DNA of 64,000 nucleotides from Aeromicrobium ginsengisoli (GTDB lineage Bacteria > Actinomycetota > Actinomycetes > Propionibacteriales > Nocardioidaceae). Under the pieces are notes generated by a model, which did not search any database, had not been told where the DNA came from, and saw only the letters and a program-made list of their open reading frames with translations. The stretch spans positions 744,001-808,000 of the forward strand of contig NZ_SDPQ02000002.1 in assembly GCF_004134905.2 (NCBI RefSeq), read 5' to 3'. Made by a program: the position numbers and the translations under genes. The first letter of the stretch is position 1. Each line of letters opens with the position of its first letter. Below are positions 35,822-44,304 of the stretch, in pieces.

Positions 35822-36358
35822 ATGACCGCAGTCGAAACTGCCCAGAAAGTACCCGTCCTGTCGCTCCCTCAGACCGAGCTGCTCACCGTGAACGTCAACG
35901 ACATGCCGCTGCTGTTGGACGGTCTGACCGAGGGCGCACACTTCAAGCCGCTCCTGCTGGACCCGGAGATCGGCATCTGGTCGGTCCTGGCGACATTCGC
36001 GCCTGGCATCGACCTCCCGATCCACCTGCACACGGGATCGGTGCACGCCTACACGCTGTCGGGCAACTGGATCTACGCCGAATACCCCGACCAGCCGCAG
36101 ACCGCGGGCTCCTACCTCTACGAGCCGGCTTCGTCGGTGCACACTTTGGCCGTACCGGCATCGAACACCGAGGACTCGGTGATCCTGTTCATCATCAGTG
36201 GAGCCAACGTCAGCTTCACTGACGACGGCCAGTTCCACTCGGTCCTCGATGCCGTCACGGTTCAGCACCTGGTGACCCAGTGTGCCGAGAAGCAGGGCAT
36301 CGAGGAGCCGAACTACCTCGTCGGCGGATTCGCCGGCTTCAGCAAGAAGGCGAAGTAG
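35822..36358 (+). CDS. Cupin protein (2,4'-dihydroxyacetophenone dioxygenase-like)
   Basis: The protein has 178 residues and its ATG is preceded by ctggagaa. The cupin metal site is suggested by LPIHLHTGSVHAY near residue 62 and a later SSVHTLAVP. The whole length fits the small cupins annotated as 2,4'-dihydroxyacetophenone dioxygenase-like, which cleave the side chain of hydroxyacetophenones in characterised cases. Whether this protein does so or is an isomerase-type cupin is open. It follows the dehydrogenase in the same direction. Confidence 0.7.
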   Translation: MTAVETAQKVPVLSLPQTELLTVNVNDMPLLLDGLTEGAHFKPLLLDPEIGIWSVLATFAPGIDLPIHLHTGSVHAYTLSGNWIYAEYPDQPQTAGSYLYEPASSVHTLAVPASNTEDSVILFIISGANVSFTDDGQFHSVLDAVTVQHLVTQCAEKQGIEEPNYLVGGFAGFSKKAK

Positions 36359-36450
36359 GGCCTAGCTGTCGAGGCCGCTCCTGCGGTGCACATGTCGTTT
36401 GACGTGGATGCTGCACCGTGGGGGAGGCCGCGACTGCTCGTGTGTGGGCA

Positions 36451-36642
36451 TCATGCACTGATGCTCAGCGCCTGGGTGGGGCACGATGCCACCGCCTGGT
36501 GGGCGCCCTGGACATCTTCGTCGGGGATGCCGTCCTGGAGGATGACGAGTTTGTCGTCGTCATCGATCTCGAACGTCCCAGGGTTGATCGACTCGCAGAT
36601 TCCGAGTCCCGTGCACCTGCTTCGATCGACTGTCACCTTCAT
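36451..36642 (-). CDS. [3Fe-4S] ferredoxin
   Basis: The protein has 63 residues. CTGLGIC (Cys10 and Cys16) and SCPTQAL (third Cys near 54), with no fourth cluster Cys, define the small [3Fe-4S] ferredoxins that usually feed electrons to cytochrome P450 or Rieske enzymes. No P450 or reductase gene is visible in the window. It is divergent from a monooxygenase-like gene and shares an intergenic region with it that holds two identical-looking operator sites. Confidence 0.88.
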   Translation of the reverse strand: MKVTVDRSRCTGLGICESINPGTFEIDDDDKLVILQDGIPDEDVQGAHQAVASCPTQALSISA

Positions 36643-36690
36643 CTGCCTCGCCTATCGAGAGGGCTACCTGCCAAGTAGTGGCTCCAGAAT

Positions 36691-36703
36691 GTAACTTCGT
36701 TAC
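36691..36703. promoter_or_regulatory. Operator-like GTAAC-TTC-GTTAC, site 1
   Basis: This perfect 5-base inverted repeat lies 49 bases upstream of the ferredoxin start. A nearly identical site (GTAACTTCGTTAT) occurs at 36800-36812, one base different. Confidence 0.6.
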
Positions 36704-36799
36704 TACTCGCGCAGCGGCCAAGCTAGCGCGGGATAGGAGTGGGCGGAAAGACCCTTGCAAGGCCGGTGATCGTGGCCTAACCTCAAACAACATTCGTGC

Positions 36800-36812
36800 G
36801 TAACTTCGTTAT
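36800..36812. promoter_or_regulatory. Operator-like GTAAC-TTC-GTTAT, site 2
   Basis: The second copy lies nine bases before the ATG of the plus-strand gene at 36822. With site 1 it would let one regulator control both divergent genes. The TetR protein encoded at 37567-38085 is the obvious candidate. Confidence 0.6.
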
Positions 36813-36821
36813 GGGGACTTC

Positions 36822-37559
36822 ATGGACAGTGCCGACTTTCTGACCGTCGATGTCTTTGATCGTCCGCCTGGCGGTCGCCTTCGGTGGCGCCGAAGGGCGA
36901 ACAGTGAACTGAATCGCGGGATTCGGGGCTTGCGGGCCGCCACTGTGAACTATTCGAACAACGCGACGTATTCGCTCGCGCCCCGGCTGGTGCCGGGTGG
37001 ATGCACGCTGGTTGCGGCTTGGGATTCCCCGGCGGCGGCTGAGGCGGCATTCGGGGGGCGGCTTCGCGCTTTGATCGAGGGTGCCGGCCGCTTCAGCCTC
37101 GACGGGCAGATGGTTCGAGTCAAGGTGAGCGAGGAAGGGGATCGCTGGCACGGGTGGCTGCCGTGCGCCGAAGGCGCGGAGCCCCTGGTCGCTGATGAGC
37201 CGATGGTGGCGATCGTCCACGGAGTTCTTCGAAGGGGACACCTCCTGAGATTCGTGCGCAACAACATGCATGCCGCCAGTCGTGCGGCTCATCATCCAGG
37301 CCACCGTGGCAGCGTCGACATCTCGTCCCAGCTGCCGTTCGAGCACACATCGATCAGCCTGTGGAAGACGTATGCGCTGGCCCAGGAGTTCGCCTACAAG
37401 CCCGGCGGGCACGCGACCGCGCTGAAGCACGCTCTCAAGAACAAGACGCACCGTGCCGGCGTGTTCCTGCAGGTACGACCCCTGGCGGTCAGTGGGAGTC
37501 TCGGGATCGATGTCCGACCGTTTCCGGGCTTGCCTCCCGCCAATCGCGCCGGGTTGTGA
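36822..37559 (+). CDS. Spheroidene-monooxygenase-like (CrtA-like) protein
   Basis: The protein has 245 residues. The segment SISLWKTYALAQEFAYKPGG near 185-205, followed by HATALKHAL and FLQVRPLAVSGSLG, resembles the CrtA-like monooxygenase group, in which SLW, a hydrophobic stretch and FAY are conserved. This similarity is from memory and the N-terminal half is not diagnostic. It could oxygenate a hydrophobic substrate, and the divergent ferredoxin could be its electron donor. A TetR gene follows after 7 bases. Confidence 0.5.
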   Translation: MDSADFLTVDVFDRPPGGRLRWRRRANSELNRGIRGLRAATVNYSNNATYSLAPRLVPGGCTLVAAWDSPAAAEAAFGGRLRALIEGAGRFSLDGQMVRVKVSEEGDRWHGWLPCAEGAEPLVADEPMVAIVHGVLRRGHLLRFVRNNMHAASRAAHHPGHRGSVDISSQLPFEHTSISLWKTYALAQEFAYKPGGHATALKHALKNKTHRAGVFLQVRPLAVSGSLGIDVRPFPGLPPANRAGL

Positions 37560-37566
37560 TCCTCAA

Positions 37567-38085
37567 GTGCGGAAGTCAGCGCAGGAGCAACGCGCGGCGA
37601 TCCTGGTCGCCGCGCTTGAGCAGTTCGGCGTCTCCGGTCTGGATGCCACTCCCATCGATCGGATCGCCCGGCGGGCGAGTGTCTCCGCGCCTTACGTACA
37701 TCGATTGTTCGGTACCAAGTCCGAGCTCATCTCGGCTGCCATTGGGGAGCACACCGAGCGACTGTTGAATCTGCTCCGTTCTTCACGCGCCGATCGCGAA
37801 TCTGACGGATCGCCTTTGCAGGCCCTCGAGTCGACGTACTTTCGGCTCAGCGAACAGGATCTCGGCACGCTTCGTCGTCAGTTGCACGTTTGGGGCGCGG
37901 CCCACGACCCTGCGCTGACCGCGACGGTGCAGAGCAGCTTCGAGTCGATGTGGGCCGAAGTCGGAGTCTCGAGCGGCGCTGACCCCGACGAAGTCCGGCG
38001 ATTCATGGCTCACGCCGTATTGCTGACGATTCTGGCCTCCTTGGACCTGATGGACCTCTACGGCATGGAAGAAAAGGGGTGTTAG
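37567..38085 (+). CDS. TetR-family regulator
   Basis: A GTG at 37567 gives 172 residues. Another start upstream, within the previous gene, is possible since no strong ribosome binding site is seen. Residues about 5-50 are a TetR helix-turn-helix (LDATPIDRIARRASVSAPYVHRLFGTK). The C-terminal helical part is short. It is co-directional with the CrtA-like gene and the following old-yellow-enzyme gene, and operator-like sites lie on both sides. Confidence 0.8.
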   Translation: MRKSAQEQRAAILVAALEQFGVSGLDATPIDRIARRASVSAPYVHRLFGTKSELISAAIGEHTERLLNLLRSSRADRESDGSPLQALESTYFRLSEQDLGTLRRQLHVWGAAHDPALTATVQSSFESMWAEVGVSSGADPDEVRRFMAHAVLLTILASLDLMDLYGMEEKGC

Positions 38086-38086
38086 T

Positions 38087-38100
38087 ATGATGATCGTAAT
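38087..38100. promoter_or_regulatory. ATTAYGATCRTAAT-type operator
   Basis: ATGATGATCGTAAT matches the consensus in 13 of 14 positions, begins two bases after the TetR stop and overlaps a -10-like TATGAT at 38086-38091. It is 23 bases upstream of the following reductase gene. Confidence 0.55.
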
Positions 38101-38123
38101 TCAATGGAAAGAGGACCCTCTTC

Positions 38124-39209
38124 ATGTCAATTGCCTTTAAGCCCGTCACCGTCGGACCCTGGGATCTGCCCCAGTCGTTCGTCATGGCTCCGATGACCCG
38201 CAGTCGTGCCGGAGCGGGCAACGTCCCCACGGCACTCAACTCCGAGTACTACGCGCAGCGCGCCAGTGCCGGGTTGCTGATCACCGAGGGAATCGCACCG
38301 AGCGAGGTAGGCCAGGGGTATCCGTTCGCGCCGGGTCTTTACACCGATGCGCAGGTCGAAGGTTGGCGAGCAGCTGCCGAGGCCGTGCATGCCGCGGGCG
38401 GCACTATCGTCGCGCAGTTGATGCACGTCGGCCGGGTCGCCCACACCGACAACAAGGCCGGCGCCGAGACGATCGCTCCGAGTGCGGTCCAGGCTCCGGG
38501 CGAGATGTTCACGCCGACTGGACCTCAGCCTCATGACGTGCCCCGGGCGGCTCGCGCCGACGAGCTGGACGGCATCCGAGATGAGTATGTCGTGGCGGCC
38601 CGCAACGCAATGCGCGCTGGACTGGACGGTGTCGAGGTCCACGCGGCCAATGGGTACCTGCTGCACCAGTTCCTCGACCCGACGGTCAACCTGCGCGATG
38701 ACGAGTACGGGGGAACGCCGCAGAGGCGCGCCCGGTTCGTGGTCGAGGTTGTCGCTGCGATAGCGGACGCAATCGGTGCGGAGCGAGTCGGAGTGCGACT
38801 GGCCCCGGGCAATCCGCTCAACGGGATGGGTGAGCAGCCGGGTGAAGACCTGGTCGACACATACCGTGCGGTGGTTGACGGGATCAGCAACGTCGGGTTG
38901 GCCTATCTGAGTGTTCTCGTGGTGTCACAGGAGCACTTCGGCCCATTGGTCGCCGACCTGCGCGAGCGCTTCGACGGCCCGTTGATGCTCAACGCACCAA
39001 GCGCCGAGCCGACGTCGCTGGAGACCGTCGAGAACCTTCTCGGTGACGGACTGGCTGACGTCGTCGCGGTTGGCCGATCCTTCCTGGCCAATCCCGACCT
39101 CGTCGAGCGCTGGAAGCAGGGTGCGCCGGTCAACGAAGCCGATCCGGCGACCTTCTACGGTGGCGACCACCGCGGGTACACCGACTATCCGGTGCTGGCC
39201 GCGGTGTAG
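38124..39209 (+). CDS. Alkene reductase (old yellow enzyme, NemA/XenB-like)
   Basis: The protein has 361 residues with a good ribosome binding site (aaagagga). Key FMN-barrel motifs are APMTRSRA near residue 22, AQLMHVGRV near 97, VEVHAANGYLLHQFLDP near 175 and DDEYGG. The sequence fits the classical OYE class that reduces activated C=C bonds of enones and nitroesters with NADPH. The gene is preceded by an ATTAYGATCRTAAT-type site and followed by a strong hairpin. Confidence 0.9.
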   Translation: MSIAFKPVTVGPWDLPQSFVMAPMTRSRAGAGNVPTALNSEYYAQRASAGLLITEGIAPSEVGQGYPFAPGLYTDAQVEGWRAAAEAVHAAGGTIVAQLMHVGRVAHTDNKAGAETIAPSAVQAPGEMFTPTGPQPHDVPRAARADELDGIRDEYVVAARNAMRAGLDGVEVHAANGYLLHQFLDPTVNLRDDEYGGTPQRRARFVVEVVAAIADAIGAERVGVRLAPGNPLNGMGEQPGEDLVDTYRAVVDGISNVGLAYLSVLVVSQEHFGPLVADLRERFDGPLMLNAPSAEPTSLETVENLLGDGLADVVAVGRSFLANPDLVERWKQGAPVNEADPATFYGGDHRGYTDYPVLAAV

Positions 39210-39218
39210 GCATGGCCA

Positions 39219-39250
39219 CGCCGCAACGACTGGTGCCAGTCATTGTGGCG
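39219..39250 (+). terminator. Hairpin after the alkene reductase
   Basis: CGCCGCAACGACTGG pairs with CCAGTCATTGTGGCG (one G-U pair and one mismatch) across a two-base loop, 10 bases after the reductase stop. No U tract follows, as is usual for high-G+C actinobacterial terminators. Confidence 0.55.
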
Positions 39251-39324
39251 CGGCACGAAAGGTTGGGGCGATCGTCGGACCGCGAGCCGATGATCGCGCC
39301 ACGCCTCTGAAAGAGAATGACCGT

Positions 39325-39349
39325 GTCTCTCATCTTCGAGATGAGAGAC
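39325..39349. promoter_or_regulatory. Perfect 11-base dyad before the acyl-CoA ligase
   Basis: GTCTCTCATCT and AGATGAGAGAC are perfect reverse complements around a 3-base centre, 52 bases before the ligase ATG. It could be a regulator site or an RNA attenuator hairpin. Confidence 0.55.
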
Positions 39350-39401
39350 GACCCACACGTCGGTGGCGGCCCGTCACGGAATGCACACTCAGGAGAAGTA
39401 G

Positions 39402-40994
39402 ATGGCCAAGGACTCCAACCGCAACGTGTCATGCCTGCTCAGCGACTCGGCAGCGCGACACCCTGACCGAGCAGCCATCATCTTCGGCGGGTCGACGTTG
39501 ACGTACGCGGATGTCGATGCCGCCGCGAACCGCGTCGCGAATCTCCTGGTGTCGCGCGGTATCGAGCCAGGCGACAAGGTGGCGCTGTCATCGCCCAACG
39601 TGCCGTACTTCACGATCATCTACTTCGGCATCCTCAAGGCCGGCGCGACGGTCGTCCCGCTCAACATCCTGCTCAAGCCTCGCGAGGTCGCGTATCACCT
39701 GGCTGATTCGGAAGCCAAGGCCTACTTCGCCTTCGAGGGATCGGCCGAGCTGCCGATCGGAGAGGCCGGTTGGCTCGGCTTCAGTGAGACAGAGAGCTGC
39801 GTCGACTTCTTCCTCGTGTCGGCGCCGCAGTCGACTCCGACGGCGATGCTGGGCGAACAGCTCTCGACTGGTGTTGCTGTGGACTACGCACAAGCGGTGG
39901 CCGATCAGTCCTCGACGTTTGAGACTGCTGCGGTTGATGACGAGGACACCGCCGTCATCCTCTACACGTCCGGCACCACTGGGCAGCCCAAGGGCGCTGA
40001 GCTGCGGCACCGCAACATGCGCGACAACGCACTCGCCGGCCCGGACATGTTCGGTGTCGACGCGGCACACCCCGACACGTACCTGTGTGTGCTGCCGTTG
40101 TTCCACTCGTTCGGGCAGACCGTGATCCAGAACGGAGCCCTGGCGTTCGGCGGCACGATCGTGATGCTTCCCCGGTTCGAGGCCAAGGCCGCGCTCGACC
40201 TGATGCTGACGAATCGGGTGACTCTGTTCGCCGGCGTGCCGACGATGTACTGGGGACTGCTCGGTGCACTCGACGAGGGAGTCGACGTGGCAACGTTGGC
40301 AGCCAACCTCCGCGTGGCCATCGCGGGCGGGTCGGCCCTCCCCGGCGAGGTGCACAAGAACTTCAAGGAGCGCGTCGGCGTGACGATCCTGGAGGGCTAT
40401 GGCCTGTCAGAGACGTCTCCGGTGGCGGCATTCTCCGTCTTCGGCGAGGAGCCTCGGGTCGGGTCGATCGGCAAGCCAATCCCCGGAGTCGAGATGAAGC
40501 TCATCAACGACGACTGGACCGACGTGCCCGACAACCCGAACGCGGTCGGTGAGATCGCGATCAAGGGTCACAACGTCATGAAGGGCTACTACCAGCGCCC
40601 TGACGCGACAGCCGAGGCGATCAAGGACGGCTGGTTCCGTTCGGGCGACTTGGCCAAGAAGGACGCGGACGGCTATTACTTCATCGTCGACCGATCCAAG
40701 GACATGATCATCCGAGGTGGTTTCAACGTGTACCCGCGCGAGCTCGAAGAGGTGCTATTGCAGCACCCAGCAGCCTCGTTGGTGGCCGTCATAGGTGTCC
40801 CGAACGATCAGCACGGTGAGGAGATCAAGGCCGTCATCGTGAAGAACAAGGACCATGATGAGGTCTCCGAGGCTGATGTCGTGGCGTGGGGCAAGGAGCA
40901 GTTCGCGGCCTACAAGTATCCGCGGGTCGTGGAGTTCGTTGAGGAGCTCCCGATGACGAGCACCGGCAAGATCCTCAAGCGCGAGCTCAGCTGA
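39402..40994 (+). CDS. AMP-forming acyl-CoA ligase
   Basis: The protein has 530 residues and its ATG is preceded by caggag. The adenylate-forming signatures are all present: YTSGTTGQPKGAE (P-loop-like, near 188), GYGLSETSPV near 333, the RSGDLAKKDADGYY hinge region, and PMTSTGKILKREL with the catalytic Lys at the C-terminus. It activates a carboxylic acid as its CoA thioester, most likely a fatty or alicyclic acid from the pathway. A second ligase gene is cut by the right end of the window. Confidence 0.9.
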   Translation: MAKDSNRNVSCLLSDSAARHPDRAAIIFGGSTLTYADVDAAANRVANLLVSRGIEPGDKVALSSPNVPYFTIIYFGILKAGATVVPLNILLKPREVAYHLADSEAKAYFAFEGSAELPIGEAGWLGFSETESCVDFFLVSAPQSTPTAMLGEQLSTGVAVDYAQAVADQSSTFETAAVDDEDTAVILYTSGTTGQPKGAELRHRNMRDNALAGPDMFGVDAAHPDTYLCVLPLFHSFGQTVIQNGALAFGGTIVMLPRFEAKAALDLMLTNRVTLFAGVPTMYWGLLGALDEGVDVATLAANLRVAIAGGSALPGEVHKNFKERVGVTILEGYGLSETSPVAAFSVFGEEPRVGSIGKPIPGVEMKLINDDWTDVPDNPNAVGEIAIKGHNVMKGYYQRPDATAEAIKDGWFRSGDLAKKDADGYYFIVDRSKDMIIRGGFNVYPRELEEVLLQHPAASLVAVIGVPNDQHGEEIKAVIVKNKDHDEVSEADVVAWGKEQFAAYKYPRVVEFVEELPMTSTGKILKRELS

Positions 40995-41006
40995 ACACGA
41001 TCCCAC

Positions 41007-42278
41007 TCAGGCGAGGTGCGCGGCCTTCGAAGGCGCGGCCGGTGTGAGGACGCGCCGTGCTTCCATGGCGAGATAGAGATGTGCAGCGTCGATCGGCTCG
41101 GTGGGGGTGCGGCCGGTTGCCTGACAGAGCTTCGCCATGCGGTACCTAACGGTGTTGGGATGACAGTGCAGCAGTTTCGCTGCCTCCGCAGTGGATCCCT
41201 TCGCCTCGAACCAGGCGCGTAGTGTGCCCATCAGCAGGTTCTGCTCGTCGGCCGGCAGCACGGTCAGTCCGCCGAGGACATCGCGAACCAGATCGGCAGA
41301 CACCTCTTGCTCGGAGGCCAGCAGCACAGCCACTCGAGCCTGTTCGTAGCGCATCACGGCGTTGCTCCCCGGGGCGGCAGCACCTCTCGCCGCGCGGGCA
41401 TCGACCGCGGCGGCGGTGGCCTCCGACACCGATGTGAAGATCTCGCTGACACCGACCCGGCCGAGCTGCAGGGTCGTGAGGTGGTCGGTGAGACGCTCGA
41501 TCGGATACCGGCGGCTCAACGCGATGAGTCCGACCTCTCCGTCGATGTCGGACCGCCACGCGGTGTGGACCCCGCACGCAGCCAGGGTGCGATCCGTCGA
41601 CACCAAGGCGCCGTCCTTGCCGGCCGGAAGTGGGTCGGTGGCCACCACCACGAAAGTGCCCCTGGCGGGCAGACGGAGCGCCGTCGCAACACCTGAGATC
41701 GTCAGTCCCGTCGCGTGGGTGCCGTGGAACAGAGCCGTCAGCGCAACCTCGCGCAAACGGGTGTTACGTTGGGTCTGCTCGACCTCGAACTCTCGGTACG
41801 CGGCGCTCAGAATCTCCAGGTACTCGTCAAGCGTGTTCCAGAAGGTCGCCGCCGATTGCAGCAGATGCTGGACGGTGCTCGGGTCCGAGCCGAGCTTCTT
41901 GACGAGCTCGTCCCAGATGGAGGACATCCCCAAACGGTAGGCGCGTTGCACGACTGCCAACGGTGCGCCCTGCTCTGCTCTCCTGCGGCCAGTCTCACGA
42001 GGCGGTGCGGTGACTTCGTCGTCATGATCGCCGGATATCGCGCTGAGGATTGCGAGGATGTTGGGCCGCACGCTGTCCATGAGCGGGCCGATGCCGAGCG
42101 TCTCGGAGTAGTAAGGCTCCTTCGCGGCGATCTGCTCCGACAGGACACGTGTCAGCCGGTCCACGTCGTCTGCGAGCTGGCGGCACGCTTCAACCACCAC
42201 TGCCCCGGGCCTGTCCGGTGGATAGGGGGCGGGCACGTGGTGACCGGGGAGGAAGTGCGGAGACGTGTGGATCGACAT
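41007..42278 (-). CDS. PucR/CdaR-type regulator
   Basis: The protein has 423 residues. The C-terminal PucR helix-turn-helix is visible (STAEAAKLLHCHPNTVRYRM). The middle part resembles a GGDEF-like PucR domain and the N-terminal part is helical. It converges on the acyl-CoA ligase and lies upstream, on the same strand, of no other gene. A second PucR-type gene lies at 48457-49779, so the oxygenase/dehydrogenase group between them is bracketed by the two. Confidence 0.85.
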   Translation of the reverse strand: MSIHTSPHFLPGHHVPAPYPPDRPGAVVVEACRQLADDVDRLTRVLSEQIAAKEPYYSETLGIGPLMDSVRPNILAILSAISGDHDDEVTAPPRETGRRRAEQGAPLAVVQRAYRLGMSSIWDELVKKLGSDPSTVQHLLQSAATFWNTLDEYLEILSAAYREFEVEQTQRNTRLREVALTALFHGTHATGLTISGVATALRLPARGTFVVVATDPLPAGKDGALVSTDRTLAACGVHTAWRSDIDGEVGLIALSRRYPIERLTDHLTTLQLGRVGVSEIFTSVSEATAAAVDARAARGAAAPGSNAVMRYEQARVAVLLASEQEVSADLVRDVLGGLTVLPADEQNLLMGTLRAWFEAKGSTAEAAKLLHCHPNTVRYRMAKLCQATGRTPTEPIDAAHLYLAMEARRVLTPAAPSKAAHLA

Positions 42279-42345
42279 GGTCAGTTGGCCCTCTCATGGC
42301 GTGACGAGCCGGGTCGTTCTGGAGGGGGAGACGACCCGGCCCAGT

Positions 42346-43380
42346 TCATGGGGTGACCAGCACCTTGAGCGCCTCGCGCTCAGCCATCGCCCGATATCCG
42401 TCCGGCACACCGTCGAGATCCACCGTGCGATCGAAGACCTTGCCGGGCTCGATCGTGCCGTCGAGCACCTCCGGAAGCAGCTCGACGATGTACGCACGTG
42501 TGGGCGCTATCCCGCCTGTGAGCGTGACGTTGTTGAACCAGATGGGTACGCCGAGGGGTGCCTGTTCGTACTGGGGCAGCCCGACCCGGCTGATGACGCC
42601 ACCGGCGCGCACGACACCGCAGGCCTGTTCGTAAGCTGCCAAGAAGCCGACCGCGTCGATGACGGCGCGGGTCCCATGTCCGTTCGTGAGCTCCCGTACC
42701 TGTTCGATACCTTCCTGGCCCCGCGCGGCCACGACGTCGGTGGCGCCGAACTCTCGCCCGAGGTCAGTCCGCGAGATGTGGCGTCCCATCAAGATGATGC
42801 GCTCCGCCCCGAGTCGACGAGCTGCCAGGACGGCGAGCAGGCCGACTGCGCCGTCGCCGATCACCGTGACACTGTCGCCGCGGCGTACTCCCGCGGTGAG
42901 TGCAGCGTGGTGTCCGGTGCCCATCACGTCGGACAGCGTCAGAAGAGACTTGATGAGTCGAGGATCGTCGGTGGGTGGCAGCGCCACCAGTGTTCCGTCG
43001 GCCCACGGCACGCGCACCGCCTCGCCCTGGCCGCCATCGACACCGAGGGCACCCCAGAATCCTCCGTGGGTGCATGACGTCTGCAGACCTGCCTGGCAGA
43101 ACTGGCAGGTGCCATCGGAGTAGACGAAAGGTGCAACGACCAGATCGCCGCGTTTGACGGTCGTAACCTCAGATCCGACGTCCTCGACCGTACCCATGAA
43201 TTCATGCCCGATGCGGACCGGATGCTCCGCTGGGTCCATGTTTCCGTAGGGGTGCAGATCGGTACCGCAGATGCAAGCGGCGGAGATCCGGACGATCGCC
43301 TCGGTTGGCGCGGTGATGCGGGGGTCGGGGACGTCGTCGATGCGGACGTCCCGAGCACCGTGAAGGACTGTGGCGCGCAT
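42346..43380 (-). CDS. Zn-dependent alcohol dehydrogenase
   Basis: The 344 residues carry CICGTDLH near residue 37, GHEFMGTVEDVG near 60 and a structural-zinc cluster (CQFCQAGLQTSC near 95-107). The Rossmann motif is VIGDGAVGLLAVLAARRLG. Unlike the two paralogues elsewhere in the window, it keeps the four-Cys lobe. It probably oxidises a secondary alcohol to the ketone used by the Baeyer-Villiger enzyme encoded upstream on the same strand. Confidence 0.87.
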   Translation of the reverse strand: MRATVLHGARDVRIDDVPDPRITAPTEAIVRISAACICGTDLHPYGNMDPAEHPVRIGHEFMGTVEDVGSEVTTVKRGDLVVAPFVYSDGTCQFCQAGLQTSCTHGGFWGALGVDGGQGEAVRVPWADGTLVALPPTDDPRLIKSLLTLSDVMGTGHHAALTAGVRRGDSVTVIGDGAVGLLAVLAARRLGAERIILMGRHISRTDLGREFGATDVVAARGQEGIEQVRELTNGHGTRAVIDAVGFLAAYEQACGVVRAGGVISRVGLPQYEQAPLGVPIWFNNVTLTGGIAPTRAYIVELLPEVLDGTIEPGKVFDRTVDLDGVPDGYRAMAEREALKVLVTP

Positions 43381-43401
43381 GGCGTGCCTTTCACTTGATA
43401 G

Positions 43402-44304
43402 TTAGGCGTCGGCCGGCTGGCGTCGGCTGCGTCGTGACTTGCGGGGTTGGCTGGCGCGATCAACCGTGGCGAGAAACTCCAGGACCTGCGAGGCGAACTC
43501 GTCGGGGCGCTCGATCTGCGGCATGTGGCCCGTCCCCGCGAACAGGTGGGTCGCCGCATGAGGGAACAGTCGGCGGGCCTCGACGAGATGGCGTGCCGGT
43601 AGGACGCGATCGCGGTCACCCCAGACAACCAGGGTCGGTTTGCCTTCTGCGGCAACCCGTTCGATAAGCGACTTTCGCCATTCGGGACGTACCCCGCGCA
43701 ATGTGGCCAACGCCTGGGCAGTCTCCCAGACAACCTTGCCAGTCCCAGGCTGTCGGGCGATGGCCATCGCGTGGTCCACCCGCAATGGGGTCGCGAGGCT
43801 CGGGTCTGCGTACCCCAAGCGCTCGGCCACCCGTGCGGTCGTCGGGGTGGTGTGCGATGTAAGGAACCGTCCCAGCAACGGGGTCGACATCAGCCGGAGG
43901 GGCAGGGCGACCTCCTTGCCGAACCCCGCACTGTTGACGAGCACCAGGCTCGCCACCCGATCCGACGCGAGAGTCAACAGCTGCTGAGCCACTGCACCGC
44001 CGAGCGAGTTCCCGATCACGTGCAGTGCACGCTGCTCACCCAACTCATCGAGTGTCGCGAGAACGCCTCGTGCCAACACGGGGAGGGAGGTCGGTGACTC
44101 GGACCGTTGGCTGAATCCTGAGCCTGGCAGGTCCATCGAGATCAGTCGGTGGCTCCCCGACAACCTCGAGAACTGAGGGGCCCAGTCCTCGAGGCTGCGG
44201 CCGATGCCATGAAGAAGCAGCACGGGTGGGTTGGCCCGATCCCCGTCGACGCGTACTCGGGTTCGCCGCCCTTCGACGTGGATGATGGCTGTCGAGCTGG
44301 TCAT
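43402..44304 (-). CDS. Alpha/beta hydrolase coupled to the Baeyer-Villiger monooxygenase
   Basis: The ATG at 44304 overlaps the monooxygenase stop (ATGA) and gives 300 residues. The catalytic Ser is in GNSLGGAV near residue 99, the oxyanion HGIGRS near 33, the acid in WGDRDRVLP and the His in GTGHMPQIERP. Such pairs usually hydrolyse the ester or lactone made by the monooxygenase. The C-terminal tail is Arg/Ser-rich. Confidence 0.85.
   Translation of the reverse strand: MTSSTAIIHVEGRRTRVRVDGDRANPPVLLLHGIGRSLEDWAPQFSRLSGSHRLISMDLPGSGFSQRSESPTSLPVLARGVLATLDELGEQRALHVIGNSLGGAVAQQLLTLASDRVASLVLVNSAGFGKEVALPLRLMSTPLLGRFLTSHTTPTTARVAERLGYADPSLATPLRVDHAMAIARQPGTGKVVWETAQALATLRGVRPEWRKSLIERVAAEGKPTLVVWGDRDRVLPARHLVEARRLFPHAATHLFAGTGHMPQIERPDEFASQVLEFLATVDRASQPRKSRRSRRQPADA

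Noticed and set aside
34568-36268. 566-codon minus-strand frame opposite the dehydrogenase and cupin genes
   Set aside because: It runs antisense across two well-supported genes and has no protein-like motif.
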